The notes below the pieces were generated by a model. That model saw nothing but the letters and a program-made list of their open reading frames with translations, did not search any database and was not told the DNA's origin. The position numbers and the translations under genes were made by a program. Of a stretch of DNA of 64,000 bases, positions 11,993-28,500 are shown piece by piece (position 1 is the first letter of the stretch; every line of letters starts with the position of its first letter). The DNA is taken from positions 15,059,825 to 15,123,824 of the forward strand of contig CM022676.1 in NCBI GenBank assembly GCA_012295275.1, read 5' to 3'. The DNA is from Chrysomallon squamiferum (Eukaryota > Mollusca > Gastropoda > Neomphalida > Peltospiridae).

Positions 11993-13505
11993 TTATCCAA
12001 ACAAGAGTTGTCGTTCATGGTAATTATTGATGATTAAATCCGACAGAAGGCGATTGTTACTAGCACGTGATTTGTAGATATCGACAGAATCGAAATTTCG
12101 AGATTTTGCAATTTTGTTAGAATGGAACGATTTTCTAGTCCGGATGTCGCAAACATCTGCCGAGTACGCATGCGTGTATTCATACTCTTCTGCGTCGTGC
12201 GTTGCCTGTTGATCTGTATGTGTTCTGTTACTCGTGTTACTGAGCTGTTCAATCGAATCAGTCTGCAGGTCAGTTACAGAACAAGAAAGCCTGCACAGAG
12301 AAGTATTTTCTTCCACGCTGTTGTGTTTGTCCGTGTGTGCTTCTGTCATAAGTGAACTGGTTTTAGATTTGGACCGTCCTGAGTTCAAATCTCTCACCTG
12401 TCTACGAGATTTTGTTTTCGGAACGGCAGTGCTGTGATGCTTGTGCTTCGGGATCGAAACTGTGAGAGGAACTTTAGAGCGGTTTGAGTCGCTGACAGTC
12501 TGTTTGTGATGAGACGAACGTGAAATGTTTTGTCTGAGCCGCTGTTCACCTCGGCTCGACTTTTCACTGAGGCCTGCACACGAAAGTGAAGCACACTGAG
12601 AACAGGGTGTGTCGCTGTAACGAGTCTGGTCCGCGCGGCTGTGTCTGACACACGTCCTGCACGTGCCAGCCAGTTTGACAAGATCGCATTTCCTCGTTTT
12701 GCTCATCCCAAATTCAGTCTCGTAGTAACCGCTACTGTTCTCCGATTCGGAATAGTCCGCCAGAGCGCCTTCGTCATCGGAATAGCTTTTAGACACCAAG
12801 TGACATCCTTGTATCTGTGACGTCATAGAGACTAGAGACAGTCGTCATGGATTCGCTGTCAGATTCCTCGTTGACTGGCGTCACCTGTTGGATTATCTCC
12901 CTTATTTTGCACTTGTGGGCTAAGTTTTGCTCAATTCTCGCTAACTGCAACTCGTAATTCGTCGGATCTCCGTCGCTGGAGGTGCTGACGTCATACTCGC
13001 AGCCTGTGTCGCTGCTCGCCAACAAGCTGCAGTCTCCGCAGTGCATCGGTCGATGTTCTCCCGTTTCCGGAAAACTGTCTGAACTTAAGTGACTAATGTC
13101 CACTGGACAGCACCGCTGTGAATCCGACAAGTCGTACGTGAGATCCACGCCACTCGAACTTGTTTCCGTGTTGCCGGACATGAACGAATTACGCCGACCA
13201 GTCAGAGCACAGGCGAAAACCGACGAAGCACGAGATCGGACTGTTGTCTCTGCGTCACTTCTCGCACGGACATCAGGCTCGGGAATGTTTACCACCATGT
13301 AAGGTCCGTCCTGGCTTTGAAACTCTCCCTTGAAATCACCGTTTCTCCGTGGTTCCCGATCACACTGAAAATGCAGGTCGGAAATCTCCTCATAAATGTG
13401 GTAGTCCTTTGAGCCGAGATTCTCCTCGTTGAATCCGTACTCGCTGTCTGGCGGCTTGGAAGCAGGCGTCTTCTGCCTTCGCCTTCCTTTCAACCATCGA
13501 AACAT
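11993..13505 (-). pseudogene. gene X copy 1: unrecognised Ser/Asp/Glu-rich protein, broken by a 2-nt deletion
   Basis: The coding exon starts after an acceptor on the - strand (TTTTTCTTCAG, exon from 13557), with the first ATG at 13505. The N-terminus is short and basic (MFRWLKGRRRQK), followed by an acidic, Ser-rich, low-hydrophobic protein. It has a YEEI motif (IYEEISDLHF, an SH2-ligand type) and a possible helix (NYELQLARIEQNL). No signal peptide or membrane segment is seen, so it is probably intracellular. I do not recognise the family. The frame breaks near 12828: copies 2 and 3 have two more bases between SerSer/Thr-Leu and ATGACGTC, and the downstream half continues in another frame to the stop at 11993 (…HERQLLFG). 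Either a consensus indel or a true pseudogene. Copies 2 and 3 carry other lesions. Confidence 0.6.
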
Positions 13506-13557
13506 CCTCAACTCTCGCGACGATCTGGCAGTTAGCAGTCAACAGCTGCGTTCAGTC

Positions 13558-16270
<2,713 letters not shown>

Positions 16271-18529
16271 TTGCCTTCTTACAATAATTTTCATTTTAAT
16301 CCTAAAGAGAGTCAAGTTCTCACTGGTCAGTTCCAGTCCCATGAATGTTATAGCGTTGCTAGGACTAAGACACGCAAAGATGTATATTTATTTATTTATT
16401 TATTTATATATTTATTGATACATTCATTCATTTTATCCTCGCGGGGTTCACTAAAGACATACACCCACTGACCAGCCATGATAGTCAACTGGAATGAAGT
16501 CTGCTTTGTATTTGCAACGTGCGAGGGTTGGTGTACCCTTAAATAAAATAAATCAGACTTACCACATATTTGAAAAAGAAAATAAGTTGGAAAGAATAAA
16601 TTCAGTATGAACTGATATCATACCTCTTCAAACAAACAAACAAACAAACAAACAAATAAATAAATAAATAAATAAATAAATAAAAGATTATAATAAATAT
16701 TTATATGTATTGAAACCATAGAATTAGATAAATAAATTAATTAGCCAAAACAGGACTGAAAACCAACCAAATACCTGTCGTACTGATTTGGATATGTCTC
16801 TTGAACCGCTGGATATAGTCATAATTTTGTGTGTGTTTTGTTTACTTCTGCTGCAGCTTCCATTATGTGCTAATTAAAGTCAGAAAAAATGTGTCTGCCG
16901 GTACTATATTTATTTTCTATCATAACATCATGAATTCATACAAAGAGCTGTAACAGGCTGAGCATGCCAGCATATTACACTAATTTACTCAGTCTCTGAG
17001 GTTTCCTTTTATACATCTCATATTTTATGATATATAAATGAATTTAATACAAAAATAAAATAAAATATTGTGTAACTCATCCTTTATTTACTCGCTTGTT
17101 AAAATAGTGTTATACTTTATTATTAGGAAAGGTTGGTACCAGTAAAACTGTAATATACACAATACACTAGGTCTATTATAGCATGACATGTATTCATTAA
17201 GTTCAACTTCTATAAGTAAAATTAACCAGTTTTATCATCCATTAGTTTAAAGCATATTTATCATTTCTTCATTTAGTCATCCACATCTGTTTTCATCAGC
17301 CTGTCATGTATATTAAACTTTATTTTTTTAACATTTAAGAAATTCTCTAATTTGAATACTAATCAAATAAGCAAGAAAGAGATAACTTGTATATTAAAAG
17401 AAATTAGCAATTTATTGTTTTAAATAATTATAATATAAAATATAATATAAAAATATTTCAGTTTCTAACAGTGTTGTAGAAACATATTTAATATTTGCAA
17501 GAGTGCACTCATGAATGTAAGCAGTATTTGCAGAATTTACACCATATAGAAATTATGACCTTTATAATCTAGTTAGATATCACCATTTTGTTATTATCAT
17601 TATTTTTATTTTTCAATATCATCATTTATTTATAGATTAAGTGATTTATCATCTACAAAATTTTCCTGTATTGTCATGTAAAAGTCTCCATTTTAATCCT
17701 TTTCATCATCCTTATCATCATTATCATCATCTAGATCCATAATATCAGTTATTAATACAGGGCAGTAATATCGTAAAATATTATTTTAAATCTTTCTTTG
17801 CAGGATATGTTTTGATTAAATTATCTTGCTCTATTCTTTATTAATTTTCTCATTTTTAAATCCCTGCTAATTATTATTGTCTAAACCAAATTAAGCCATT
17901 GCTAAATTTGACAGAAATATTTAAGCATTATTAATATTTATTATTACATCCATGTACAACCAAAACACTACCTATAGCATTTCATTAATTTTCCTGGAAA
18001 ATTTATTATGAAACTTAGTAAGTGGTTAATTATTATAATAAATTAATGATGTGATAAAGTATTAATTATTTCTGGTAGTATTTATAATGTAAAGTATCTA
18101 ATGTAATATTTGCAACATTCTGTTTTTGTTTTTCACTTTTTTTTTTTTTTTTTTTTTTATATTTTGTGTTTAATATTATTATCATTATTGTTATTTGTAA
18201 ATAAACTTGAAAGTATCAGTTTTTATATTTATATATTTGTTTTCACATTGTTATATAATTAGTAGTTTTATTTTTCTGTTCTCTTCTTCTTTTATTTAAA
18301 ATTATTCTCTAATATAAATAAATAAATAAATAAATAAATTAATTAATTAACTACTTTTTTACTTATTTAAAATTCGTTATTTTGTTTTTTTGTTTTTCTG
18401 TTAGTTTCCTGCACTCTACTTACACAAAATGGGCTGGAAGGGTCAGCTACCTACAGCAAACATTAACAATAAACAGTATAAAATTATACAGTTTGTGTAA
18501 TGACAGCATCTACAGGTAGATTAATAATA

Positions 18530-18566
<37 letters not shown>

Positions 18567-18841
18567 ACTTAATGCCATTACATTTTCTTTATTATTTACA
18601 ACCAATAATTTTGATATGTGTATTATTATTATTATTATTGTTTTTTTAAATGTTGGTGTCAGATATAGTTCATATCTATAAGCCTGTAACACACTGAATA
18701 ATTATTTTTCTTTTCTATTTGTAATTTTTGTTTTACAAATCCTTGTATGTGCTTTTAATACTTGAATATTGGCTGTGATACTGATAGCCTTACCTTGTTT
18801 CTGTGAATAAATATCTCAAAGTGTCTTTTGAATTTCTTCTA

Positions 18842-18912
<71 letters not shown>

Positions 18913-19048
18913 TATTATTATTATTATTATAAACACTTTATTTAACCACTGGATACCAAAATGTCTGTTCTTTTCCTTGTTTTTATTTATGTATTAGTTT
19001 ATTTGTTTATTTCTTCTTTTCTTTTGTTTTTCCTTTTCTTTTGTTTGT

Positions 19049-19087
<39 letters not shown>

Positions 19088-19350
19088 TAATATCGAACAT
19101 TTAAAAAAAAAAAAAAAAAAAAAGAACAACAAAAAAGCTTCAACATATAGACAGCAGTTAATATTTTTTTGAAAATATTACAAAGAAGACGAGAATTGAA
19201 TTCATGGTAAAGATGGTTAATGGAAATAAAAATAATTTTGTAAAAATGAAGCAACCTTACTGAGAAACAAAGAGAAAGATAATAACCATTAAAAAATAGA
19301 AATTAATTATTATATATGTGTATATGTATATATCTATGTATTTATTTTGT
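16271..19350. other. AT-rich non-coding stretch, present in part elsewhere
   Basis: 16271-17125 is repeated directly (46385-47265) and inverted (50460-51170). 17125-19350 recurs only inverted (48238-50460). It holds (TTTA)n at 16385 and 19045-19088, (TA)n at 18535-18563, (TTA)n at 18847-18930 and poly-A at 19100-19123. No gene or RNA gene is recognised. Confidence 0.7.
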
Positions 19351-21023
19351 ACTGTCCACCCCTTCAAACCGCGTAGCATATTAGTCCTATCACAGTTTGA
19401 GGTAACTAACGTCCCCAGAATATTCTTAGAATGACAACCAAAATGAATGAACCATGAAACCTTCTGAATACGCTGGGACAGGTCCTGGACTACATGGGAG
19501 GTAACTCACTAAAAGCAGACGGGAAGCGGATTCGACACAGTTGCTTCCCTTAACTTCACTTGTATCATTGGCCCTTACTAACTTGGATTACGTTTCTTTT
19601 TGTGTCGTGTTCGCATCGTCTCTTATCTCAGCCATTTAGTTGATATACTATCATCTTCGTATATTTGTGTCATACATTGCAGTGCGGAACCATTCTTAGA
19701 GGCAGGGTTAAAGGATGCTATATGTTTCACTTTTTCCCATCTTGTCTAAGGTAAACAATATCTCAGGTTTTTCAGTTGAGATTTCCTTTCTGATCGAAAA
19801 AACATTATAGTAGAAACAGAACGCTGGAAACAGATCTCTATGTTCGCCTGCTAGTTGATGCAGACAGAACTAGAACATTTAACAGAGGTTTTCACTATCA
19901 ACACATTATCATCACTATCTGCATTTAAAGACTCGATACCTTTGTCCTCCAGTTTTCCATCAACAAACGGATGAAGTGCTGTGCTTATTATTCCTTTTCT
20001 GACGTCAGTGTCATTCTCAGTCAGAATGAGACCCGTGAACCGAGTTTCTTCTCCTTTCGTAACATTTTGCCAGATGGACCTGGTGAAAAACGAAAATGGG
20101 ATTATCTTAATACCTTTTGAAAAGCCTGATAATCTGTTCACAGATCTACCGACTGGAGTCATGTTACTTCCAATGGATTCTGTGAAAGACTGATTCTCCA
20201 GCCAATGCGAGATAATCAGTAATGATAGTAGATGGAATGCCACCAAGTAATGGAATGTTCGGCTCTCTGAGATGTTTGTTGACTTGGTACTTCATGTTTA
20301 AACAAGTTAGTTAAATCATTGCCAGTCTTAATATCACCTACAACAGGAAGGCTTCGAAAGTGCAGTTGAGGATCTACTCGGACAACAATAGTTTCATTAT
20401 CTTTGGAAGTAGACTTTTGTCCCATTATTCTGACTGAGACTCCTCTTTTAACGGAATATTCTTATGAAGAGTTGCAGTACTGACGTCAATAGTTATATGT
20501 AGATCAGCAGTGACTTGTCTGTAATTACTCCAATCGCTATGTTTACAGTGTGGTCCGACTGTTGAAATTATACATATAATATGTGTATTCTCCGGACTTG
20601 ATATCCTTGACTTCAACTTTGCAATAATGGATCTAAGTAAGAATCTGCATTCCCTAGTTGACAGATGTTCATGCTAGCAAAATTAGCAGCCATCACGTTC
20701 TCTGTGGCGATCACAGATTACATCTCCTGATGATTTAAGCTGTTGATTAGCTGGATTACAAGGTCCGTGAAAAGGCCAGCCCCAAACCTGTCGTTCTTTC
20801 GCTTTTCAAAACAGAAAGCATAGTTAAAAATAAGAGCTGGACTTCTGTATTTCACTGAGGGTTCCATTAGCCAATGTATGACCCCGGAAAGCTCTAACGT
20901 AGGCTTTGCCATTTAGAAAATAGTTTACATCATTTTTCGGAACAGGTCACTTGAATCACGTCCCTATAACCTCAGGCGTTCTATTAGGTGCTCAAGGCAG
21001 TAAAGATAGGACATCCTGGTGTC
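19351..21023. other. ~1.67-kb segment missing from the inverted copy
   Basis: Copy 1 reads TTATTTTGT, then this segment, then ATGAATTATTGTG. The inverted copy joins the two flanks directly near 48237. I see no terminal inverted repeats and no clear target-site duplication, so insertion here and deletion there are both possible. Its base composition is more even than its surroundings. Confidence 0.65.
19851..20912 (-). pseudogene. possible decayed coding sequence, unrecognised
   Basis: Four successive - strand open stretches (20912-20718, 20616-20425, 20425-20216, 20246-19851) have protein-like composition, for example NVTKGEETRFTGLILTENDT and VVRVDPQLHFRSLPVVGDI. They lie end to end but in different frames, as in a degraded or intron-interrupted gene. 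No domain is recognised, neither a transposase nor a reverse transcriptase. The stretch lies in the segment absent from the inverted copy, consistent with an old insertion. Confidence 0.3.
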
Positions 21024-21706
21024 ATGAATTATTGTGCTTGTTTTAACCATGAATGTTGATGAAAGATAAGGACTGAACTGTGCAACGATTCCTCTTTCCA
21101 GAGGCAACGAATAACAAAGTGGAATATACTACAAGACGTGTTGGTGTGATTCATATCCATCATGGTAGGAAGAGAAGAGATGATTTTCCAGGAAGATCAT
21201 CCTTGCATTCTGACTGCATCATTCCTGACCATTCAGTTCTTCTGAGACGAAGTCGCAAGGATATCGTCCTGAGAAGATTAAGCTTGACATCACGTCTTCT
21301 GTAGTTATGTCAGGCAGCTTTTCGTACACTGGTGCTGAGACCTGTCCAAGAAATCTGTTACAATATCGGGTTGCACTGTTTGCTTAAAGGACTTGATCCG
21401 ATGAATTTGCGAGTCTTGGTATGTGCCACTTCTCTGTCCATCCAACTCAGTATTCCACTCCAATCTAGTGCGCGGAGGTCATGGTTGATGACCAAACAGA
21501 CCCGATTTGGGGCAGGTATCAATCAGATTTCTGCATTGTAGGAACAACAGAAAACTTTATCATAGTGCACGTATATGTAGCAATATTCATAGTGACCCTA
21601 CAACTCAGAGGCAATGAAAAATAAAATACTACTACAACTACTATTACTACTACTACTACTATATAATAATAATAATAATAATACTACTAAAATAATAATA
21701 ATAATA

Positions 21707-21741
<35 letters not shown>

Positions 21742-22029
21742 AATAATAATAATAATACATTATTCATTCTTGGTTAACCCATTCCCTGGCTTATATCTAC
21801 TGGAGAAATAATTAAGATTAATTTCATACAGATATTTTACAATTTTAATTATTTCTTTATATATGTATGTTTATGTTTGTTTATACAATTTAATTTTTAT
21901 TTATTGGTTTATTCGTATATTTATTTATTTATTTATTTATTTATTTCCGTATGTTTGTATTTATTTATACAATTTAATTTTTATTTATTGGTTTATTTGT
22001 ATATTTGTATATTTATTTATTTATTTATT

Positions 22030-22086
<57 letters not shown>

Positions 22087-22653
22087 TAAATTCTCTTCAC
22101 TACATTTAATATTAGTTTAAATATTTGCTACTGCCGCGTACGAGTCAGTCAGTTCACCTAAGCACATTTGTCTTATTGTTATCGGCTGCACGTGTATTTC
22201 TGTCTGTCCTTGCATATTAGTCAGATCTCTCACATCGTATCCAAATTTGTATTTGTGTCAGAACTGTTTACCACAACGTGATCAAACTCAAAATGATATC
22301 GACCAACGTTGATGACAGCATAACAAAAATTAATGTGTTAATATTTTAACTGTTTGTGACTAGTGTTCAACATCGACTTTGAATATACAGCTTCGTTCTT
22401 CACAGGTTAAGTTTACTGTATATTTACTTTCATCTTCCATCATCATCATCATTATCGTTGTTGTAATAATAATAACAATAATAACGATAATAATTATGAT
22501 GATGTTGTTGATGATGATGATTATATTAATGAAAATAACAATAATAATAATGAAATAGACATTGTTAACGTAGATACATCTGCCTGTAGAGATTTCCATT
22601 AATTTTCAGTTTAACTCTTCGAGTTTTTGTATATAAAGGTTCATTTCTGCGTG

Positions 22654-22704
<51 letters not shown>

Positions 22705-22860
22705 GTTGTTGTTGTTGCTATCATTATTATTCTTATTCTTATTGTTATAATAATTATTATTATTTTATTATTATTATTTTATTATTATTATTATTATTAT
22801 TATTGTTATTATTGTTGTTAGATAGATAGATGGATAGATAAATAAAATATATTTGCACCA
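21024..22860. other. complex stretch 21.05-21.55 kb, then simple repeats; no gene
   Basis: 21060-21550 is complex sequence, well conserved in the inverted copy (47690-48190). The short frames on both strands are not convincing as genes. From 21630 come imperfect ACT/AAT/ATG trinucleotides. A tandem pair of about 100 bp (ATACAATTTAATTTTTATTT, 21880 and 21970) and (TTA)n follow, up to 22085. 22090-22860 is unique to this place, with ATG/AAT trinucleotides and (TTA)n (22655-22705). Confidence 0.65.
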
Positions 22861-22877
22861 TTCTCTTCTTCAGTAAG

Positions 22878-23780
<903 letters not shown>

Positions 23781-23989
23781 TAACAGCCATTAGAAGACGC
23801 CGGAGAGATTCGTATTTCTTTTGTAATATCAGTGCTAATTTTGCTGACTTCAATATATCCACGAATAAAACTTTTAGAAAGTTACTAAATACTTACTTTA
23901 TAGGTTAATCAACCAATTTATTAATAAATTATTTATTTATTTATTAATGTTTAAATTTTGAACATGCTTTGGAATTGAATTATTATTAT
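23781..23989. other. 3' flank of gene B
   Basis: Short AT-rich flank with an AATAAA at 23864 and (TTTA)n. The coding-like frame at 23651-23908 is a shadow of exon 2. Confidence 0.6.
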
Positions 23990-24530
23990 TTTTATTGTTA
24001 TCGTTGTCATTAGAAATATGAGTGTCAGTGCGTGTCGGTATATAAATATCAGTGTGTGTATGTGCCAGTATATAAATATGATTGTCTGCGTTTCAGTATA
24101 TAAAGATGAATGTCTGTGTTTCAGTATATAAATATTAGAGAGTGTATGTGTCAATACAAATATCAACGTTTGTCCGCGTTAGTATATAAATATTAGTCTC
24201 AGTACCTGTCAGTATAAAAATTTAGTGTCAGTATATAAATATCACTGTTCGTATATGTGAATATAAATATCACGTGTATATGTATCAGTATATAACTATC
24301 AGTCTATGTATATGTTAATGTGTGTATGTGCCAATATAATTTTCAATTTGTATATGTTTCAGCATATAAATATCAGTCTGTATACGTGCCAGTGTTTATA
24401 TGTCAACATAAACATGCGTTTCTATATATGTCAGTATACATATCAGTGTGTGTATTTGTCAGCATATAAATACCAGTATATATACATGTCAGAATAAATA
24501 TATGTTTACGTATGTGCCAGTATATAAATG
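23990..24530. repeat. degenerate ~30-bp minisatellite (GTCAGTATATAAATAT...)
   Basis: About 17 diverged units around GT(G/T)TCAGTATATAAATAT followed by a GTGTGTATGTG-like part. It continues to about 25110 as looser GT-rich sequence with GTGTCAGT words. The short Cys/Val/Tyr-rich frames in it are repeat products. Confidence 0.8.
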
Positions 24531-25553
24531 TTAGTGCACGCACACACACAGACACACATACACACACATACATACTGTATATACTGTATATATTGTATAT
24601 ATAAGCTGTATACCAATGTGTGTATATCAGTGTATGTGTCAGTATGTCTATGTTTCAGTATAGGTGTTTTTTCTCAGTTTGTATATGTCAGTATGTACGA
24701 TTGTCACTGGGTGTCACTGTGCATGGATGCCAGTGTGAATGTGTCATTATGTGTGCCTTTAGTGTGCGTTATTATGTATTCAGGTTGGCGGTGTATGTGT
24801 TATTACGTGTGTTTTTCATTATTTCACTGTGAGTGTGTCTGAATGTATTCATGGTAATGTGTGTCCCTACGTATCACTCTGTATTTATTCGTATGTGCCG
24901 GTTTGTGTGTTTGATAATGTATGCATTTTTCTGTGAATGTGGCTGTGTGCGTCTATCTGTGCGTATATTTGTCAGTGGGTATATGTCAGAGAATGTTTTA
25001 GTGTATGTATGCACCAGTTTTGATACCTCAGTGTATATGAATACATATTTCTGTAAGTAAATGCCTTTAAATGTGTGTGTGTGTTTTTATGTGTGCGTGT
25101 GTATGAATATATATATATATATAGAGATAGATAGAGAGAGAGATAAATCAAATTGCTGTAAGTAAAATATACATGCATAAATAAAGACGAAGAAAAAGCA
25201 CACAGATCATAAACATACAAAAACACATATACATGCACGTGTAGACCAAGACAGATGGCTTGATAGACAGATATATACGTAGGAAGGCAGAAAGAGAGAC
25301 CGTTAGACACAGACAGATAGACAGACAGACAGATAGGCAGATACAGAGATAGACAGACAGATTGACTGACTGACAGATTTACTGACAGACAAATGTAGAG
25401 AAATGATATTTATTCATTTACTTATTTACTTCTTTCCTTCTGTACTTATTTATTTATTAATTTATTCATTTATCTCTTTGCTTGTGTACTGAATTTCATT
25501 ATCATTATTTTGATTATTATCAATAACGTTATTTTATTTATTTTATTTTGCAG
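24531..25553. other. GT-rich stretch and upstream region of gene C
   Basis: (CA)n at 24537-24570, GT-rich sequence to 25110, then a GACAGA-rich stretch (25255-25395) and an AT-rich part homologous to 7050-7304. It ends in TTTATTTTGCAG before the ATG of gene C. No other gene is seen. Confidence 0.65.
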
Positions 25554-25554
25554 A

Positions 25555-28500
25555 ATGTTCATCCTTTTGGTGTGTTTTTATTTCGTATTTTCTGTCGCTG
25601 ACGTGCACTGTTGTTTCTTTAAGAAGCGTAGTGAGATAATACTGAAGGGTTGGGAACGAGACATCCGTACTGAAATGAGGAAATTTTTACCCATGTTTGA
25701 CAGTTCGTGTAAACGATATGACCTCTATTACATTTGTGTAAGTAAACGTCCTGTTCTCAATTATCTTTGTGTAAGTAAACGTCATGATCTCAGTTATCTT
25801 TGTGTAAGTAAACGCCCTGATATCAGTTATCTTTGTGTAAGTAAACGTCCTGATATCAGTTATCTTTGTGTAACAAAACGTCCTGATCTCAGTTATCTTG
25901 GTGTAAGTAAACGTCCTGATCTCAGTTATCTTTGTGTAAGTAAACGTCCTGATATCAGTTATCTTTGTGTAAGTAAACGTCCTGATCTCAGTTATCTTTG
26001 TGTAAGGAAACGTCCTGATATGAGTTATCTTTGTGTAACAAAACGTCCTGATCTCAGTTATCTTTGTGTATCTTTGTGTAAACGTCCTGATCTCAGTTAT
26101 CTTTCTTTGTGTAAGTAAACGTCCTGATCTCAGTTATCTTTGTGTAAGTAAACGTCCTGATCTCAGTTATCTTTGTGTAAGTAAAACGTCCTGATCTCAG
26201 TTATCTTTGTGTAAGTAAACGTCCTGTCTCAGTTATCTTTGTGTAACAAAACGTCATGATCTCAGTTATTTGTGTAAAAACGTCCTGATCTGATATCATC
26301 TGTGTGTTATAAACGTCCTGATCTCAGTTATCTTTGTGTGTAAACGTCCTGATATCAGTTATCTTTGTGTAAAAACGTCCTGATATCAGTTATCTTTGTG
26401 TAAAAAACGTCCTGATCTCAGTTATCTTTGTAAATAAACGTCCTGATCTCAGTTATCTTTTTGTGTAAAAACGTCCTGATCTCAGTTATCTTTGTGTAAG
26501 TAAACGTCCTGATCTCAGTTATCTTTGTGTAAGTAAACGTCCTGATCTCAGTTATCTTTGTGTAAGTAAACGTCCTGATCTCAGTTATCTTTGTGTAAGT
26601 AAACGTCCTGATCTCAGTTATCTTCGTGTAACAAAACGTCCTGATCTCAGTTATCTTTGTGTAAGTAAACGTCCTGATCTCAGTTATCTTTGTGTAAGTA
26701 AACGTCCTGATCTCAGTTATCTTTGTGTTGTAAAAACGTCCTGATCTCAGTTATCTTTTTGTGTAGTAAACGTCCTGATCTCAGTTATCTTTGTGTAAAA
26801 CGTCCGTCCTGATCTCAGTTATCTTTGTGTAAGTAAACGTCCTGTTTCTGATGATCAGTTATCTTTGTGTAAAACGTCCTGATCTCAGTTATCTTTGTGT
26901 AAAGTAAACGTCCTGATCTCAGTTATCTTTGTGTAAAAAACGTCCTGATCTCAGTTATCTTTGTGTAAGTAAACGTCCTGATCTCAGTTATCTTTGTGTA
27001 ACAAAACGTCCTGATCTCAGTTATCTTTGTGTAAGTAAACGTCCTGATCTCAGTTATCTTTGTGTAAGTAAACGTCCTGATCTCAGTTATCTTTGTGTAA
27101 GTAAACGTCCTGATCTCAGTTATCTTTGTGTAAGTAAACGTCCTGTCCTGATCTCAGTTATCTTTTGTGTAAGTAAAAACGTCCTGATCTCAGTTATCTT
27201 TGTGTAAGTAAACGTCCTGATCTCAGTTATCTTTTTTTGTGTAACAAACGTCCTGATCTCAGTTATCTTTTGTGTAAGTAAACGTCCTGATCTCAGTTAT
27301 CTTTGTGTAAGTAAACGTCCTGATCTCAGTTATCTTTGTGTAACAAAACGTCCTGATCTCAGTTATCTTTGTGTAAGTAAACGTCCTGATCCTCTCAGTT
27401 GTGTTTTATCTTTGTGTAAAAAAACGTCCTGATCTCTCAGTATATTTTGTGTAAAAAACGTCCTGATCTCAGTTATCTTTGTGTAACAAAACGTCCTGAT
27501 CTCAGTTATCTTTTGTAAGTAAACGTCCTAAAACGTCCTGATCTCGTCCTGATCTCAGTCTTTTGTGTAAGTAAACGTCCTGATCTCAGTTATCTTTCTT
27601 TGTGTAAGTAAACGTCCTGATCTCAGTTATCTTTGTGTAAAGTAAACGTCCTGATCTCAGTTATCTTTGTGTAACAAAAAACGTCCTGATCTCAGTTATC
27701 TTTGTGTAAGTAAACGTCCTGATCTCAGTTATCTTTGTGTAAGTAAACGTCCTGATCTCAGTTATCTTTGTGTAAGTAAAAACGTCCTGATCTCAGTTAT
27801 CTTTTTGTAAGTAAACGTCCTGATCTCAGTTATTTTCTTTGTGTAAAAGTAAACGTCCTGATCTCAGTTATCTTTGTGTAAGTAAACGTCCCTGATCTCA
27901 GTTATCTTTGTGTAAAGTAAACGTCCTGATCTCAGTTATCTTTGTGTAAACGTCCTGATCTCAGTTATCTTTGTGTAAGTAAACGTCCTGATCTCAGTTA
28001 TCTTTGTGTAAGTAAACGTCCTGATCTCAGTTATCTTTGTGTAAGTAAACGTCCTGATCTCAGTTATCTTTGTGTAAGTAAACGTCCTGATCTCAGTTAT
28101 CTTTGTGTAAGTAAACGTCCTGATCTCAATTATCTTTGTGTAAGTAAACGTCCTGATCTCAGTTATCTTTGTGTAAGTAAACGTCCTGATCTCAGTTATC
28201 TTTGTAAGTAAACGTCCTGATCTCAGTTTATCTTTGTGTAAGTAAACGTCCTGATCTCAGTTATCTTTGTGTAAGTAAACGTCCTGATCTCAGTTATCTT
28301 TGTGTAAAACGTCCTGATCTCAGTTATCTCTTTGTAAGTAAACGTCCTGATCTCAGTTATCTTTTTGTGTAAGTAAACGTCCTGATCTCAGTTATCTTTG
28401 TGTAAGTAAACGTCCTGATCTCAGTTATCTTTGTGTAAAAAAACGTCCTGATCTCAGTTATTATCTTTGTGTAAGTAAACGTCCTGATCTCAGTTATCTT

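Noticed and set aside
12122-12437. + strand frames over gene X1 (and equivalents at 43438 and 54245)
   Set aside because: Shadow frames. The - strand frame is longer, has the acceptor and the start, and is kept in all three copies.
19851-20912. A transposase or reverse transcriptase in the presence/absence segment
   Set aside because: No DDE pattern, no YxDD motif and no terminal repeats could be seen. It is left as an unidentified decayed coding stretch.
24306-25060. Cys/Val/Tyr-rich frames in the GT-rich stretch as secreted proteins
   Set aside because: They follow the GTGT/GTATG repeats, have no splice signals and overlap each other in several frames.
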